A DNA stretch of 8,058 bases from Vitreoscilla sp. (GTDB lineage Bacteria > Pseudomonadota > Gammaproteobacteria > Burkholderiales > Burkholderiaceae), in contig JACMOG010000232.1 in assembly GCA_014378125.1 (NCBI GenBank), positions 1 through 8,058 on the forward strand. Direction: 5' to 3'. A model generated the notes under the pieces. It was not told where the DNA came from and made no database searches. It was given only the letters and a program-made list of their open reading frames with translations. Numbering within the stretch: position 1 is the first letter of the stretch; every line of letters starts with the position of its first letter. Shown one piece after another: positions 7,317-8,058 of the stretch. Made by a program: the position numbers and the translations under genes.

Positions 7317-7931
7317 ATGCGCGTCGCGATCGTCACGTTCGACGGCTTCAACGAGCTCGACTCCTTTGTCGCGCTCGGCCTCATCAACCGGCTGCGAACC
7401 TCCGGCGTGCACGCCGAGATCACCAGCCCCTCGGCGCAGGTCACGTCGATGAACGGCGTCACCATCACCGCGCAGCAACCGCTCGAGTTCGTGCTGGACG
7501 CCGACGCCGTGCTGTTCGGCAGCGGCATCTACACGCGGGCCATCGCCGAGAACGCGGCGCTGATGGATCGCATCGTGCTCGATCCCACGCGCCAGCTCAT
7601 CGGCGCGCAATGCTCGGGCACGCTGTTGCTGGCGCGGCTGGGCATGCTGGGCGATGCGCCCGCCTGCACCGACCTCACCACCAAGCCCTGGGTGGTGGAG
7701 GCCGGCGTGCGCGTGGCCGACGAACCGTTCATCGCCCGCGGCCCCATCGCCACGGCCGGCGGCTGCATGGCGTCGGCCTACCTCGCCACCTGGGTGATGT
7801 GGCGCGCCGCGGGTCGCGAGGCCGCGCGCCAGGCGCTGCACTACGTGGCGCCGGTGGGCGAGAAGGAGGCATGGGTGAACCATGCGCTGAAGGTAGTGGG
7901 CGACCAGCTGGGCGAGTCGGCACCGGCCTGA
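7317..7931 (+). CDS. DJ-1/PfpI family protein (class I glutamine amidotransferase-like)
   Basis: This 204-residue protein has the DJ-1/PfpI fold, a superfamily that includes isonitrile hydratases, glyoxalase III and deglycase-like proteins, and chaperones, so its own reaction cannot be fixed from sequence. It begins with the family strand-helix element MRVAIVTFDGFNELDSF, in which E13 or D15 is the candidate conserved acid. The nucleophile elbow is IGAQCSGTLLLA with C99 as the expected catalytic cysteine. TAGGCMASAYLATWVM is the typical helix near the C-terminus. It ends with HYVAPVGEKEAWVNHAL. No signal peptide or membrane helix is seen, so it is probably cytosolic. There is no C-terminal AraC-type DNA-binding domain, so it is the stand-alone form. 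The start is supported by AGGGAA at 7303-7308, 8 bases before the ATG. It appears monocistronic, with a candidate promoter upstream and a strong hairpin directly after its stop codon. Confidence 0.93.
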   Translation: MRVAIVTFDGFNELDSFVALGLINRLRTSGVHAEITSPSAQVTSMNGVTITAQQPLEFVLDADAVLFGSGIYTRAIAENAALMDRIVLDPTRQLIGAQCSGTLLLARLGMLGDAPACTDLTTKPWVVEAGVRVADEPFIARGPIATAGGCMASAYLATWVMWRAAGREAARQALHYVAPVGEKEAWVNHALKVVGDQLGESAPA

Positions 7932-7975
7932 GGGGTCTGGCATTGCCGCCGAGTACGGCGGGGATGCCAGACCCC
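7932..7975 (+). terminator. Long imperfect hairpin immediately after the DJ-1/PfpI stop
   Basis: The outer 12-base arms GGGGTCTGGCAT (7932-7943) and ATGCCAGACCCC (7964-7975) are perfectly complementary. Inside, CCGCCG (7946-7951) pairs with CGGCGG (7956-7961) around an AGTA loop, with only a two-base mismatch between the stems. It starts on the base after the TGA, so it is well placed to end transcription or protect the 3' end. It has no T-tract (TTGCGTCG follows), so it is not a textbook intrinsic terminator and may instead be a dispersed repeat. Confidence 0.55.
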
Positions 7976-7997
7976 TTGCGTCGCGCCCCTTGCGTCG
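7972..7997. repeat. 12-base direct repeat, period 14
   Basis: CCCCTTGCGTCG occurs at 7972-7983 and again at 7986-7997, separated by CG. The first copy overlaps the right arm of the preceding hairpin by four bases. Confidence 0.8.
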
Positions 7998-8011
7998 TCG
8001 TTTGCCCGCGT

Positions 8012-8038
8012 GGATCCTGCGACTTCGCGCAGGATGAC
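8012..8038. repeat. REP-like palindromic element
   Basis: ATCCTGCG (8014-8021) and CGCAGGAT (8028-8035) form a perfect 8-base stem around a six-base loop (ACTTCG), flanked by TGG on the left and GAC on the right. The pattern TGGAT-stem-ATGACG resembles the short palindromic units dispersed between genes in many beta- and gammaproteobacteria. Copy number cannot be judged from one window. Confidence 0.5.
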
Positions 8039-8058
8039 GGCATCCCTGCGCGCAACCC

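Noticed and set aside
7258..7452. Short plus-strand frame overlapping the start of the DJ-1/PfpI gene
   Set aside because: It is a shifted frame over a well-supported gene with its own ribosome-binding site; no family resemblance.

Overview
The window is GC-rich, densely coded DNA with strongly G/C-ending codons. The gene types and their sequence resemblances point to a proteobacterium, most likely a betaproteobacterium of the order Burkholderiales; this is inference from gene content, not from a phylogenetic marker. It holds six protein genes, five of them recognisable and one small unknown, plus short intergenic regions. I see no RNA gene, CRISPR array, insertion sequence or prophage gene.

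Region 1 (3-3782, + strand) is an apparent operon. It contains the C-terminal half of an MdtB/MdtC-type RND efflux permease that is cut by the window edge, a CusR/OmpR-type response regulator starting 16 bases after the permease stop, and a CusS-type sensor histidine kinase whose GTG start overlaps the regulator stop (GTGA). The natural reading is an efflux pump with its own envelope-stress or toxicant-sensing two-component system. This resembles mdtABCD-baeSR of E. coli in layout, but the regulators belong to the heavy-metal (Cus) subfamily.

Region 2 (3779-6809) holds two divergent genes for exported proteins. A periplasmic gamma-glutamyltransferase on the minus strand ends tail-to-tail with the kinase, and a single CTAG provides both stop codons. 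A PotF-like polyamine-binding protein on the plus strand is transcribed away from it across a 133-base shared regulatory gap. No polyamine ABC permease or ATPase gene lies in the window, so the binding protein is an orphan here.

Region 3 (6810-7931) holds a 96-residue Ala/Pro-rich small protein of unknown function, with a good ribosome-binding site, and a DJ-1/PfpI-family protein with an intact nucleophile-elbow cysteine. Each has a plausible but unproven promoter just upstream.

Region 4 (7932-8058) is non-coding and rich in structure. A 44-base imperfect hairpin begins on the base after the DJ-1/PfpI stop, followed by a 12-base direct repeat and a second, REP-like hairpin.

I do not see a clearly new biological system. 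The points most worth a second look are the mismatch between the Cus-type sensor and the drug-type pump, the altered ligand pocket of the PotF-like protein opposite a gamma-glutamyltransferase, the low-complexity small protein, and the repeat cluster at the right end.
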